Shown one piece after another: positions 45,593 through 57,880 of a DNA stretch of 64,000 nt (position 1 is its first letter; every line of letters starts with the position of its first letter). The translations under genes were made by a program, and so were the position numbers. The notes beneath the pieces are model-generated. The model searched no databases. It was not told the origin of the DNA and saw nothing but the letters and a program-made list of their open reading frames with translations. This DNA is from Gibbula magus (lineage: Eukaryota; Mollusca; Gastropoda; Trochida; Trochidae), in NCBI GenBank assembly GCA_936450465.1, contig OW388296.1:30667638-30731637 (forward strand), read 5' to 3'.

Positions 45593-46273
45593 GTACGTGG
45601 CGGGTCGGGGATGCATGACGATGTGTCATTTGTTAACTGATGTCATGATTGAAGGAATATCCGATTCATCACCAAAAACAGGCACCCACAATTTTGTGAG
45701 ATCTAACGATATCTACAAGCAATTATAGATATTTCTACAACGAAGTCAATTGATGACATAACAATGCGATACATGTTACAAGTTGTTTGTTGTCAGATTT
45801 GCAGATATAATGTTGTCATAAATTCACACATGCCAATGTCATGAGTAAACATGTGACATTGAGTCAACAGGTGATACATTGTGACGATTTTTTTACATCA
45901 GTAATAATATGATGTTATGAGTTAAAATCGCAACAAAAGATTTGTTCCCAAAAATTTTGTAACGGGTTGCTATGGAAACAGGATATAAAATCTCATTTAT
46001 GACCTGTTAACTGAATATTACTGTTATATGAATATGGACATATTGATATGTATATATTTAATTATATTAATATATATGTAGGCATGTTGATATGTAAATA
46101 TGTACGATTATTGACATGTATGTATGAATATTGATATGTATGTATAAAGGTTTACAAAGTACAGAAATTGCAAAAATAACTCCTGCTCCTGCTATGAAGA
46201 TACTAAATACAAATATTAGTCTGACACATTTGCTCCTGTAATAATTCTATAATATTTTCCCTTATATTTGCAG
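45593..46273. other. G6PD intron 10, no clear feature
   Basis: ATATGTATGT-like words are frequent at 46020-46145, a low-complexity stretch. Nothing else is seen. Confidence 0.45.
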
Positions 46274-46443
46274 AATGTGAAGCTACCCGATGCCTACGAG
46301 CGACTTATCTTGGACGTATTCATGGGCTCGCAGATCCATTTTGTCAGATCAGACGAGTTGTCAGAAGCATGGAGGATATTTACACCTCTCCTTCACAAGA
46401 TTGAGAAAGAAAAGCCCAAACCGATCTCTTATGTCTATGGCAG
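46274..46443 (+). CDS. G6PD: G6PD exon 11 (last exon found)
   Basis: Encodes [40 protein letters not shown] and PISYVYG. The donor is GGCAG|GTCAGT, leaving at phase 2, so a further exon must begin with one base completing an Arg or Ser codon. In relatives it would encode about 30 residues ending the protein. I found no such exon from 46444 to 64000. Confidence 0.95.
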
Positions 46444-47540
46444 GTCAGTCAGAGTCATCTCCCTTCCTTTCAGTGATGCACACTGTTTAGAGTGGTCTCC
46501 CCTTGAGAATTATGTTATGATGGTCATGCTGCTTTGTTGAAGATGTTCGTTGTTTTTGTATTCTAATTATCTTTTAGCTGATATATTTATCAAAATTTAA
46601 AAAAAACATTTTTCACTTGATTCAAATAAAAATAAATCTTCATGTGGAAGTATTGAACAACCCTGAAATTGTAATATCATCAATATAAATTGAAAAATAT
46701 TTGTTTGAAGTTAGCAAAACATTTGCTATTTTCTTTCAAAAGACACCAATATCAAACAGGGCATATATATTATACTGTCATTATATCAATTCTCAACTGG
46801 AGACATTTCAGTTGCTGTTTTTATATATATTTGGGCTATGGAATCAATGTTCTCATCAGTTACTGGCCCTCAAACTAAAAATAAATAAATATTGTTATCT
46901 TTATCATTATGGAAGTCTTTTATTTTTGTTCTTACCAGACAACTTTCATGAAACTTTTCATTTGCAATTAGACCGAAGTTGTTTCCAATCTGCTTTTAGA
47001 CAATGTCCCTCAAAACATCTGTGAAAGTAATTGATTTTGTTTTACCTATAAATTGTAAGTTTACATTTAGAGCAGTGGTAACTGGTGAGAACATCTTCTG
47101 TACTTTTTACCTTTATAAATATTAGTTTTAGTTGTGTAGATTCTAATCAGCTTTCTGCTCTATGTGCCTGGCTTTTGCAATGAGTGATCGATTTTGCACT
47201 TTTGATGACTTGACCATTTTACCTATCTCAATTAGAGTCATAGCTTTGTGACCTTGTAGTTGGAGATTTAAGGTTATACCAGTGAAGAGATATTATAAAC
47301 CATGCCATTCATTATATAACAGTCTTTAATACTAATATGATAAGTATATGTGGTCCTGAGTTTGGACTTCAGTGAATATATTTGAGACAACAAAGTCAAA
47401 ATATTGTTATGACTTGGCCAAATTTCACATCAGTAATTCGACTTTACTGGTTTATTACAGCTTACTAGGCATAATTATTGCTTTGAAATTCCTTCAGATG
47501 ATCATGGCATGGCCATTCCAATGCATTAAGTAGGTTTGTA
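46444..47540. other. Intronic or downstream sequence, no recognisable feature
   Basis: AT-rich, with a few frames of 60-107 codons that show no family resemblance. Searched by eye for the last G6PD exon without success. Confidence 0.4.
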
Positions 47541-47544
47541 AGAT

Positions 47545-48175
47545 TATTATCCCCCCCCAACATAGTTGGGGGGGGATATTGAAATGGGCTCTGTCCGTCC
47601 GTCCGTTCGTCCGTCCGTCCGTCCCTATTTTGTTTCCGGAGCAGAAATCAAAAACTATAAGACGTATCTCAACAAAACTTGGTGTGTGGAACAATCGTCA
47701 TGTCTAGATGTGCCTTTTGGGATTTTCAACTTCTTTGAGTTATTTGTTTTGACCGTGTCCATGGAAATGTAACTTAGAATTTCGTTTCCGGAGCAGAACT
47801 CGAAAACCATAAGACATATCTCAACGAAACTTGGTGTGTGGAACAATCATCATGTGTAGATGTGCCTTTTGGGGTTTTCAACTTCTTTGAGTTATTTTTT
47901 TGGACCGTTTCCATGGAAATGTAACTTAGAATTTTGTTTCCGGAACAGAACTCGAAAACTATAAGACATATCTCAACGAAACTTGGTGTGTGGAACACTC
48001 ATCATGTGTAGATGTGCCTTTTGGGGTTTTCAACTTCTTAGAGTTATTTTTTTTACCATTTCCATGGAAATGTAACCTAGAATTTCGTTTCCGGAACAGA
48101 ACTTGAAAACTATAAGACATATCTCAACGAAACTTGATGTGTGGAACAATCATCATGTGTAGATGTGCCTGAAAG
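47545..48175. repeat. (CCGT)n-headed repeat with ~152-bp tandem units
   Basis: Begins TTATTATCCCCCCCCAAC, with a GTTGGGGGGGGATATT partner, then GTCCGTCCGTCCGTTCGTCC. TTTCCGGAGCAGAA or TTTCCGGAACAGAA recurs near 47632, 47785, 47937 and 48087. Each unit contains GTGTGTGGAACAATCATCAT and AGATGTGCCTTTTGGGGTTT. Overlapping minus-strand frames here are by-products of the repeat. Confidence 0.8.
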
Positions 48176-48804
48176 ATGGGCTTATGGCATTGCACGGTGT
48201 CCAGCCGTCTGTAAAAAAGGTTCATAGTCACTGTTATTCAACAACTATTCTTCAATAAATGTTCCCAGAGGCGGGGGATATGGCCGACTCTGTCTGCTTG
48301 TTCCTATTGGACTATACTATTCTGTAATAGTGAAGATTATTTCAGACAGACTGAAAATAAGGAATGACACAATTTAAGAGGAATCACTGTTCCTGTATTT
48401 ACTATGAATGTACATATATTTCCATTTCCACTGCTTTATCCTGAGAAATTTGCACAAGAACCAGGCCACACCTGGCTATGATAGATACAGCACGAACTAC
48501 ATATCATTCTAATTCTAGGCTAATTGCCAAGAGCGCTGCAATGTTAGACCTTATGATGGGAGATGCAAGCACGAAAAGCATTCCCTTATTGATCTAGCTG
48601 TCCTGAACAAGAGATCTAATTGACTAATTCTGCAGATTAATAGTCCTTCAGTTCATGATTCCATCAATTAGTGAATGTTGCTTTGATGAAACTTGTTTGT
48701 TAGAGAGCTGATACTCAACTCTATATTCATTGACTCATTAGTTTCTCTCTGTGTGGTTTGTCTATGAATTCTATGATACTAAAAATCTTAGAAAACATTC
48801 TTTT

Positions 48805-49385
48805 TTATCCCACCGGTATGTAATACCGTGGGATATAGTCATCGCCCCGTCCGTCTGTCCGTCCGTCCGTCCGTAATCATTTCGTTTCCAGAGCAGAACT
48901 CGAAAACCATTCATGATATCTTTCTGAAACTTTGCATGTGTATTACCCACCAACTGAAGTGGTGCCTTTTGATATTTTCAGATTTCTGAAATTTTTTTTT
49001 TTTTCGTTTCCATAGAAACATGTTGAAGTTGGACTTTGTTCAGAGACAGGTTCGTTTCCGGAGCACAGCTCCAAAACCGTTCATCATATCTTCCTGAAAC
49101 TTTGCATGTGTATTACCCATTGACTGAAGTGGTGCCTTTTGATATTATCAGATTTTTTCTGAAAAATTTATTTTTTTGTGTTTCCATAGAAACATGAGAG
49201 GGATGTTGGTTGTTGTTGATTTGACTACTTCTGGAGCAGAAGTCTAAAACCCTTAACATTCCTGAAACTCTGTAATACCCACTAACTGAAGTACGGTAGT
49301 AGATACACAAGTATCTGTAAAAGATGTGTTTTACAAATTTTGTGGAACCGGTGGGATATGTCATCTTCTGATGACTCTTGTTTGT
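48805..49385. repeat. CCCACCGGTATG...CCGGTGGGATATG repeat element
   Basis: Starts TTTTATCCCACCGGTATGTA and ends GAACCGGTGGGATATGTCAT. After the head comes GTCCGTCTGTCCGTCCGTCC, then two ~150-bp units with CCTGAAACTTTGCATGTGTA and GAAGTGGTGCCTTTTGATAT. Same general plan as 47545 and 35553. Confidence 0.75.
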
Positions 49386-49389
49386 TGTT

Positions 49390-50170
49390 GTTGAAAAACC
49401 AGTGTATCATTCATATTTTGGAGTTATTTGTAATTTAATAACTGAAGTATTGTTACAAACAATACAAATATTTGTTGGTACTGCATGCATCAAGTTCTAA
49501 GTAAGTTGTTATTTCATCAAGTTTTCTTTGCTTTGATGTCAAATCTTTTGAAAATTGTTTCTTTGATTCATATACAATTTGCAAGCTTGCAGTATTTCAT
49601 CACTTCATCTACTTGTGATCAATTAACATGCGCAGTGCTAACCCCAGAGGTGTGTTGTCAAACAAATGTTTTGTACAAATAGAATTAACACTCGATCATT
49701 GAAAGCTTAATGGATCAATGATTTAAAGCTCCTTTAGCCCATTCCAGACAGAGCTACATTACAGACTGTGAATGGTGCATATAAATGTTCTCAATGAGGC
49801 AACTTGACTTCAGGCTCATTCAGAGAATCAATGTTTTGAAGGAAAATAACAAAAAGATGCAAATGACACAATTAGTGGTGAGACTAGCAGAGGAGACCAT
49901 TAAAGCTCTCAAGTTGATTTCATATTTTGTGACTGCATATAGATTACCTCAACAGCGTAATTATGATTTCGACGAGATTTATAGTATCAATATTTGAAAT
50001 GAAACGCCTGTAGTGAAGATAACCATTACAGCTGTTTTAGGTTTATACTTTGTGACCACTGGATATAGATACCATATATTCTATAATAAGTGCACAGGCT
50101 CTGAAAAGTTTCAGCAGCAATAAAAAATACATCATTTATTGTTTTTTTATCTGATACTTCATCAAACAAA
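49390..50170. other. No recognisable feature
   Basis: AT-rich sequence with two short frames of 65 and 70 codons that I do not recognise. Confidence 0.4.
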
Positions 50171-50174
50171 TCCT

Positions 50175-50428
50175 GCAAGGGGCACGGCAACTTTGTCTGC
50201 AGTAGAGAACTGTTTTACACGCAGTAAGGTTTGGGTGCAATGCTACACTGAATTTCAGCGCAGTACCACCCATGGTTTGCTAGTTCCAGCTGCTGTTCGC
50301 AGGTTTCACCGCAATGCATAGCCACAAGGCATTGCGGGCTTTCTCCCTGCCATAATATTAGCAGCCGCGATATGAGTGAAATACTCTTGAAAGCGGCGTT
50401 AAACCCCAACTCACCTCACCTCACCTCA
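50175..50428 (+). mobile_element. SINE, 5'-truncated copy
   Basis: Runs from GGCACGGCAACTTTGTCTGC to ACCTCACCTCACCTCATTG. It is highly similar to 26165-26420 and lacks the tRNA-like head. Confidence 0.85.
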
Positions 50429-50429
50429 T

Positions 50430-51756
50430 TGTTAACATGACACAAGAAGCTTAGAAAGACAGCTGATTTACCTATAGTGTTTATTGGAGACCATCATTTA
50501 CCTACAGTGCTTATTAGAGCTCTTGAACAGTGACATAAATGACATGTTTAAAAGGAATGACCAACATAGCACTTAATTACTGTCATCAACGTTTTCAGAA
50601 TCCTCCTTCAAAATGAAGCAGGCCACCTATAAATTAGATTAATAGTGCCCCTCTAAAATTCTGCAATAATTGTAAATGATAAGCAATCTCATGTTTTAAT
50701 CCCCAAAGGTTTTCTTTTGATTCATGAAAATTTTAATATAAAAATAAATCAATGTACATAAAAACATGGATAACATACCCGAGTTACAAAGTTCGTAATA
50801 AGCGTTCTCTCCAAAAGAGTATCTTGAAAGGATTTTTTAGCTCAGTTACTAGGGCTTATTACAGCGACTACAGTATTTTAATATTTGTGTCTCAGATTCT
50901 CTCAGGGAGGTAATTATGATTCCAAGGTCAATCAAGAATCAATATTTTGAATGATAATGACATACAGACACAAAGCACAAAATCATCAAGCAATAAATGA
51001 GCGTCTGTACCGGAGATGACCATTTACCACACTCATGGTGGTTTATGGTGGCAACGGGATCAATTAGTGCGTGCCCTGAATAATAAATATAACAAGTCGA
51101 TGTCTTAATGGAAGGAAAGATTGCACAGAGCTGGTTCGTGAGGATATCCAGAAGGTGCCAATGGTAATGTGATTAGGAAATGATTTTGTTACACAGATTA
51201 CTCCTTCTGATTTGACTTATAGATATAACAATTTTGACGTTTTATGGTTGCCGAGTGCAAGAAAGAGTTGTTAAGAGGAAGTGATTCTCTATTCGAGATT
51301 TGGGAATGTCTAAGAGGTGTTCAATAAAATATACCGTTAATCACAAAGTACTCTTACCCTCCCTACGTCTGACTTGACTTGCCCAGTGAAGTGGAAGATT
51401 GCAAAGAATAGCTTATTTTTGTGCTAATTGATTTTGAGATTGTGGCCACATTTAATTCATTTGACAAGTTGGATAATTACAAATGATTCTTTTACTTAGA
51501 TTTTCTTGCTTTTGACTGTGTATTCAGCGGCATCTGTTGGCATTTCTGTCTCATTCTTGTTAACACGATGAACCATTGCACTGATTATTTTCAAATTTGG
51601 TGACACCATATTTTGGCTGATTACACAGATACCAGGAGGCAAGTAGAAAGCCTGCAACAGAGTTATAGTTTTGTATTGCAGTGAAACCATTACAAAATGA
51701 CTAAATTACATAGACACCCGCCTCATCTCTGATAAAACTTATTTGATTATAAGAAG
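50430..51756. other. No recognisable feature
   Basis: I see no gene, array or transposon end. The 64-codon minus-strand frame at 51496-51690 has no recognised family. Confidence 0.4.
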
Positions 51757-51760
51757 TTAA

Positions 51761-54098
51761 AGGGACACTGCGTAGAGGATAAAAATGAGTCTCATCTTTA
51801 TCTGGGTCATTCTCAAAAAAAGACCAGATTCATACAATGGAAAATACAGAAATTCAAAGTGTCTAACTGAATGTTATTTTTATCGTTTTCAAAGGTCAAC
51901 ATATGAAGAAATGCAGTCTTGATAATTTGCACGCATGAAAGAAATAAATTATTTTTCAAATTAAGTTTTCCATGAATTCACTGGGGAAAAAAATGTCAGT
52001 GGTGTAACGGGCAAAAAATGTATTTTTTTTCACATTTTGATATGACATAATGAAATTTCTCCTTTTGTCAGTATCCACAAATTATTTCTTTTTTCAAACA
52101 TGATTTAAATTGTCTCCTTATCTTCACAAACTTATTTGTAAATTTGGCAAAAACATCTTGTGAGAAGAATGAAATGCTAACAAATGATATTTTTCACAAA
52201 ACTCTTTTATAGGTTAAGAATGTACATGTTTTATACATTAGTTTTAAAGCTTAGAATATAAAAGTACAGCCATATGACAGTCTAACTGTAAAATCTTTTA
52301 CTTAAAATGATTAAATCTTAGCGAAGATGTATGTTACACCACGGATATTTTTGTTACACCACTGATTTTTCTTGACCCTATTCTCAATATAAATCCAAAG
52401 TAATTGCCTTAAATTGCTAATTAACACATTTTAAAGGCCCAATGGCAAATTCTGAAAACATAGATGTAAAACGTTTTCACAAAAATATTAGAATAAATAA
52501 ATTGAACATATTGTAGTAATGTTGTTACACCAATGACATCTTTTATTGTTACACCACTGATATTTTTTGTTACACCACTGATTTTCCTTGATTTTATTCC
52601 AAAGATATACCTAAGTTTAGTGGCTTTAATTGCTAATTTATAGATTTGAATGTTTCAAAAGAAAGTCACCAACACTCAGATTTTAAAAGTTTACAACAAA
52701 CACATATTTGCATCGATAAAATGTACACATTTAAAGAATACTGTTACACCACTGACATAATTTTGTTACACCACTGATTTTCCTTTATTTTTTTCCAAAG
52801 ATAAACCCAAGATTATTGCCTTTAATTGCTAATTTATAGATTTGAATGTTTCAACAGATTGTTATGAACACTCATATTGTAAAAGTTTACAACAGAAACC
52901 TATTAGCATCGATACAATTGATAAATTAAAGGCAATAATGTTACACCACTGACATAATTTTGTTACACCACTGACTTTTCTTGACCTAACTCAAAGTTTA
53001 AGCCATATTTAGTGTCTTTAATTGTTAATAAAAAATCTTGAAAGGTTCAATAGCAACTTCTGAACACAAAGATGTTAAAAGTTTTTACGAAAATACTAAA
53101 AATATCAACATTTTTGTCAGTGGTGTTACGAAACATGTCAATGGTGTAACATTTTCCATGTGACACCACTGACTGTTATACCACTGACCCTTTCACACTT
53201 TTATTAACTTTTACAACAATTAATGCTCCCTAACCACTAAAAAAGTGACATAAATGGTGACGTTTCATTGGTATTAATTCACTTGAAACAGCCAATTTCT
53301 TGAATAACTACATATCAGGAAGTAATCAGTGTTACACCACTGATTCGATAAAAACTTATGCTTCATAGTAGGCTCACAAAATTGCATCAAACGTTTACAG
53401 TAATTCAAAGCTGGCCTCAATGAAACTACTGCTATGAAGAAGAAGCCATCAGTAAAGGGGGGAGTTAGTATTTATAATTTTTTCAAAGGAAGAAAATCAT
53501 AATATCACAATTTTATAATCCGTTACACCACTGACTGTGACATTTTGGACACTCATTGTTTTCATTATAATTTAAAGATTTTAATATTCTTAATAAAAAT
53601 AGATGCACAAATATGTTTGTGAAACTTGTTTTCCATATTAAATGCTGAAAAAATATATATGAATGTCTTGGAATTTAAAGTTTTTGGTTCTGAAAAGTCA
53701 CGTCGCTGTCCCCTGACAGTGGTTTTTCTTAAAAAATGAGGATAAAAACCCCAATTTCCCCCCCAAAAAACTAACACTTACAATATTATACAGCTTTATG
53801 AAGAACAACATACTTTCTTCTTTGATAATATGTATTTTGATGAAATATTTGAGACACTTTTTCCAAGAAAAATGCTACTGACGGATATTTGGCCAAGTTT
53901 TGAGAATGACCCATCTAACTAAGCTGATTAGAGTGTCTTCTAACGAGTTATGCTTCACTTCACTGTCTACATGCAGAAGTTTTTATTACCAATTACGTCA
54001 ATTGTCTGAAATTGGGTGTCTGTGACTTGTTAGAAGACATGTTAATTAGCATAGGTAGATACACATGATCTGATTTTTATCCTCGACGCTGTGTCCCT
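51761..54098. mobile_element. 2.3 kb TTAA-flanked element with GTTACACCACTGA repeats
   Basis: Termini AGGGACACTGCGTAGAGGAT (left) and the complement of AGGGACACAGCGTCGAGGAT (right) are flanked by TTAA (51757-51760 and 54099-54102). A second inverted pair, GGGTCATTCTCAAAA and TTTTGAGAATGACCC, lies about 45 bp and 190 bp inside the left and right ends. At least 13 copies of GTTACACCACTGA or its complement fill 52000-53540. No transposase was seen. TTAA suggests Kolobok or piggyBac. Confidence 0.8.
52330..52985. repeat. ~200-bp tandem units carrying paired GTTACACCACTGA
   Basis: Pairs of the motif occur at about 52333/52353, 52549/52570, 52743/52764 and 52940/52962, so a roughly 200-bp unit is repeated. 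Spacers share TTTAATTGCTAATTTATAGA and AAAGTTTACAACA. Confidence 0.75.
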
Positions 54099-54102
54099 TT
54101 AA

Positions 54103-55225
54103 AGTCTTTCCGGTTGCTGTGAAGAACATTTGCAAAGTAGGACTGCCTCTTGTTTGAGGAGTTTGTGACAACACTAGTTATTTGTCCACATAATCGACTT
54201 GTTTTTTATGTTGAATTCCATTGACTAACCTGACCTGGCACAGCGAGTTTCTGATCTGTCCTGTACAAAGAGAGCAGATGTTTCTATTGTGAGTTCTATT
54301 GATCAGACTTGTACTTCCTGAAATGCTTGTAAACCTAAGAATGTTGTTATCTTAAAGAGAGGATTCTATTGAGTTATTTTTGAAAACATCATGTACTTGC
54401 CATTCAAAGACTTCACAGACCGATAAGTAGATTTGAGAGTATTGCCCCAAGTCTTAAATGTTCAAAGCAGAAGTGAACTACCGGTATTCCATTCTTAGCA
54501 GATTTTTCAGCCTTACAAGGCCTTTTGAGAATATGGCCCCAAGCCCAAAATGTTCGACGATCTCAGTACTGAGCTTTGGTAATAATTTGGAAGGTTTCAC
54601 CATTTCTGAGACCTACAAATGCCTTTGAGTATATGGCCCAGGAATGATTAATGCTCACAGCAATGATCAGCTTGTATCTGAAATTTGCTGACAGACATTT
54701 GAATCCTGTGGGGAAAACTTTGAGAAAAAAAGGGCATGATGGGAAACAGGAAATGAAGCTGGGTCCTCCTCTCACAAGACAGTGTTCTACTAAGAATAAC
54801 CTGAACTACAATTGTTTAATTTTGGAATGTTCAGTGTGTGTGTGGAGCCAGAAACCAATTCAAGTTAATACCTGTAAGTTAACCAGTAAGCATGGCATTT
54901 CTCACTAATTCACATGAATTGGTAGCTAGAACTTTAGCATAACATTTGGATCACATTTAAAGTTCGGACAATCACCTTGAGTTTTGTGAAAGGAGGCACT
55001 AATTTCATTATTGATGTCCAGACTGAAAAAAACTTACTCCTGGATTAGATTAGTGCATTGGTTTGTTGATTCAGTTTCTGTTGTTCACATTCCTGGAAGC
55101 TTCTTAAAAATTATTTCCATTAGAAAACCAAAATATGAGGAAATAATAATTGTATATTTATTATGCACACATATCGATGCTCAATGCATGTTCAAGGCAC
55201 TACACAATTATAACCCTGAAGGAAT
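54103..55225. other. No recognisable feature
   Basis: No gene or repeat that I can support. Frames of 70-85 codons at 54563-54908 overlap on opposite strands and look random. Confidence 0.4.
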
Positions 55226-55227
55226 CG

Positions 55228-55400
55228 TACTTTCGGTGCCGCCTGTTAGCGCTCCGCGTGACCGTATAGGTCCATACATTCCTATGTACAGGTACAGTGC
55301 TGACTGGTTGCTAGTTCCAGCCAACGCTCTCGGGTTGCATCGTAATTTGTAAAGCTTAACCATAAGGACAGTATGGGTCTTCCCCTGCTATACTTGTTAC
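55228..55400 (+). repeat. Possible distant SINE relative
   Basis: GGTTGCTAGTTCCAGCCAAC and GTTGCATCGTAATTTG are reminiscent of the SINE phrase TTCGCTAGTTCCAGCCGATG and its neighbour. The remainder does not align. Confidence 0.35.
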
Positions 55401-55750
55401 CGTGATGTGAGTTCAGTATTCTTTGAATTGGGGTCGAGAGCGCCTAAATGTTCTAAAATCAATCTATCTGTTCCAATGCATTTCTTTGCTTCATTTTTTT
55501 CAGTTCAGTTGTTAGCTTGATTAATTTGGAATACAAAATGTAATTTAACATCAATGAGTATTTGTTTGATACTTAATACATTTACCCAATTAGATTAATA
55601 CCCTGAGTGTCTAATACAGAAAAGGCTTGTAAAGCTTACCAGCTGGTTAACCATCAATCTTAGTGTATTGTCATTCATTGATTGATTTTAAAGTTGATGA
55701 TCGCTCATTGGTTTTCTCGTCTGGGAACTTCCAATATTGCTCACATTTAA

Positions 55751-56099
55751 AGGGGCAGTAGCTCGTTTTTTCGCTCAAAAAAGTTGATGAAATGTATTTG
55801 AAAAATAATTTCACCAATGGTAAAACATCCTTTTCTCTTTGGAAAATAAAGTTTAAAATGAGTGTACATGTTTCGGTAAAGCCATGGGAAACATTTTTGT
55901 AATACAAAATAATAAATTGTGTTCACAATAAAATGGCCGCCATGCAAATTTTGCTTTAAACGCAACATAGTTTTACCACTACAGATAATTGGTTTGTGTA
56001 ATAAGATGTTTTACCCTCTAAAGTTAGTTTGAATGACATAAACATTATAAATGGGAAATTTGAAAAAATTAATTTTGCAAAAAACATGCTTCTGCCCCT
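55751..56099. mobile_element. TTAA-flanked MITE, ends AGGGGCAG
   Basis: AGGGGCAGTAGC on the left and the complement of AGGGGCAGAAGC on the right, with TTAA at 55747-55750 and 56100-56103. It is 349 bp and non-coding. It is the third TTAA-flanked element in the window. Confidence 0.8.
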
Positions 56100-56103
56100 T
56101 TAA

Positions 56104-56820
56104 GTCATGTCATTGACTGGTTATTTTTAGCCATTACAAACATTTTCCGTATTACTAGCTCAGGATATGAAGTAGTGTAACAGATTCAATATTCTGAGGG
56201 TCCAGGATGAATAAAATGGCCTTGATGAGAGTGGAATGTAACTCCAAGTGTTTATGTCCAACGGCTGGTATTTCATCAGTTTGATGGAGTGATATACTTC
56301 AGTTAATTGGATCTTGTGGAGATTTCTTTTGTTAATTTTAATCTTCTTGATACCTTTGACATTTTGAAATGTGAAATGTTTCAAACTTAATCTCATTTAT
56401 TCAGTTTCTTGCAAATGTCACTTTTATGAGCTCTCATAGAAAAGTCTAATGCTAATAAAAGCAAAATGTCACATTTGCTCTGTTTATGGGCTTTAAGGTA
56501 AAACAATATCTCTCGGGATGCAAAAGAAAATTCGGGATGATAGAAGTAACAAGGACATGATTTAAGAGTTATTACTTTCCTAAGAAAAAGATTTCTTTTT
56601 AGCTCGGTAGAAGAACATATTTATACATATTGCTTGTGTGGATATATATTCCTTGACATGATAAATTGCAATGAGGCAAATGTACACTGTAGTGTGGTGA
56701 CATTTACAGTCAAAACATAATCTAGTTGGTCTGCATGTCCAGTGTTCAAACTTCTCTAAATTACTTTAAAAGTACTGACAATGATTTAGGGCTCAGGAGC
56801 AGTGAGTGAAGAGGTGAAGG
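56104..56820. other. No recognisable feature
   Basis: AT-rich sequence. I see no gene, array or transposon terminus. Confidence 0.4.
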
Positions 56821-56880
56821 AATTACCACATGGTTCTGTGCATACTGTATTATTTAAGAAATAGCAGATGAGTTGCCGTG

Positions 56881-56934
56881 CTTTATCGTTGAATAAAACA
56901 TAGCAGGGATGCTATATTTTATTCAACGATAAAG
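56881..56934. repeat. Perfect 18-bp-arm hairpin
   Basis: CTTTATCGTTGAATAAAA and its exact complement TTTTATTCAACGATAAAG are separated by 18 bases that pair further (TAGCA/TGCTA). Confidence 0.85.
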
Positions 56935-57086
56935 AACAACAACGAGTCTTCTATTACTTATATAAGATGCCCTTAAATAGTTACTCGCTTTTCTATAAAA
57001 ACCACGAGCATGTTTTATTGTCTCATAAAGCACGCTGTCGGTCCTATTGACCGCCTGTGTTTTATTGCCGTAGGTATCTTATATAT

Positions 57087-57520
57087 TACCATAATGATAT
57101 GGTCCAGTGCATACTGTGGTTTATTACCACATGGTCCAGTGCATACTGTATTATATTACCATATGGTCCCGTGCATACTGTGATATATTACCACATGGTC
57201 CAGTGCATACTGTATTATAATACCATATGGTCCCGTGCATACTGTGATATATTACCACATGGTCCAGTGCATATGGTATTATATTACCACATGGTCCAGT
57301 GCATACTGTATTATATTACCACATGGTCCAGTGCATACTGTATTATATTACCACATGGTCTAGTGCATACTGTATTATATTACCACATGGTCCAGTGCAT
57401 ACTGTATTATATTACCACATGGTCCAGTACATACTGTATTATATTACCACATGGTCCAGTGCATACTGTATTATATTACCACATGGTCCAGTGCATACTG
57501 TATTATATTACCACATGGTC
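57087..57520. repeat. 32-bp minisatellite, about 13 copies
   Basis: The unit contains CCACATGGTCCAGTGCATAC and TGTATTATATTA with a constant 32-bp step in the later copies. Earlier copies vary (ATGGTCCCGTGC). The open frames here (57057-57644 and 57299-57541) are repeat translations with a 32-residue period. A single related unit lies at 56823. Confidence 0.9.
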
Positions 57521-57749
57521 AGTGTTCCCGTTAACCGGTAATTGCCGTTTTTTTACCGATAAATTTGGGGGTGTACCGGTATTTTATAACCCTGTCGGTA
57601 CAGTGTACCGGCAAATTCTAATCACTGATCTGAACCTTGACTAATAAAATTTGAATAATTTGAATTTGTTTGCAAACTTCATTTGTTTTCTTGACATTTT
57701 ACGATATGCTTAATATGTTTTAAAATTCAACCTGATTCCCTAACCAAGA

Positions 57750-57880
57750 CCAGATGTTCGAACGTGAAGGGGAATCCTTTGACGGTAGCGATCGAGCAAT
57801 ACAGCACGCCTATTGGTCAGTGTAAGGACAATATTGTGACGTCACACCAATCGAATGGCAGAGAACCAAACAGGATTTCC
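57750..57880. promoter_or_regulatory. Promoter-like cluster: CCAAT boxes and a CRE
   Basis: ATTGGTCAG (about 57811), TGACGTCAC (about 57837) and CCAATCG (about 57847) fall within 45 bp. The combination is typical of CCAAT/CRE promoters but could be chance. No gene next to it was recognised on either strand; 57640-58880 is otherwise featureless. Confidence 0.3.

Larger units (their letters stand above)
12111..46443 (+). other. G6PD: G6PD gene span, 11 coding exons, 3' end not found
   Basis: Glucose-6-phosphate dehydrogenase oxidises glucose 6-phosphate to 6-phosphogluconolactone and makes NADPH in the cytosol. Eleven exons joined at GT-AG borders give 1436 nt in one frame (478 codons plus 2 nt). 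Visible landmarks are the NADP fingerprint GASGDLAKK (residues 32-40), EKPFGRD (162-168), the substrate site RIDHYLGKE (190-198), DVMQNHLLQ with the catalytic His at about 255, and the C-terminal [16 protein letters not shown]. There is no signal peptide, so this is the cytosolic enzyme rather than the ER form (H6PD). The 38-, 109-, 126- and 94-nt exons equal in size the corresponding human exons as I recall them. The exon encoding the last ~30 residues was not located, so the gene is partial here. Confidence 0.95.

Noticed and set aside
47494..47998. Overlapping minus-strand frames starting MFHTPSFVEI
   Set aside because: They repeat with the 152-bp tandem units and are repeat translations.
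57087..57520. CRISPR-like array (32-bp units)
   Set aside because: Units are contiguous with no unique spacers, and the context is an animal genome.
57057..57644. 195-codon open frame with 32-residue repeats
   Set aside because: Explained by the 32-bp minisatellite; a second frame is open across the same stretch.
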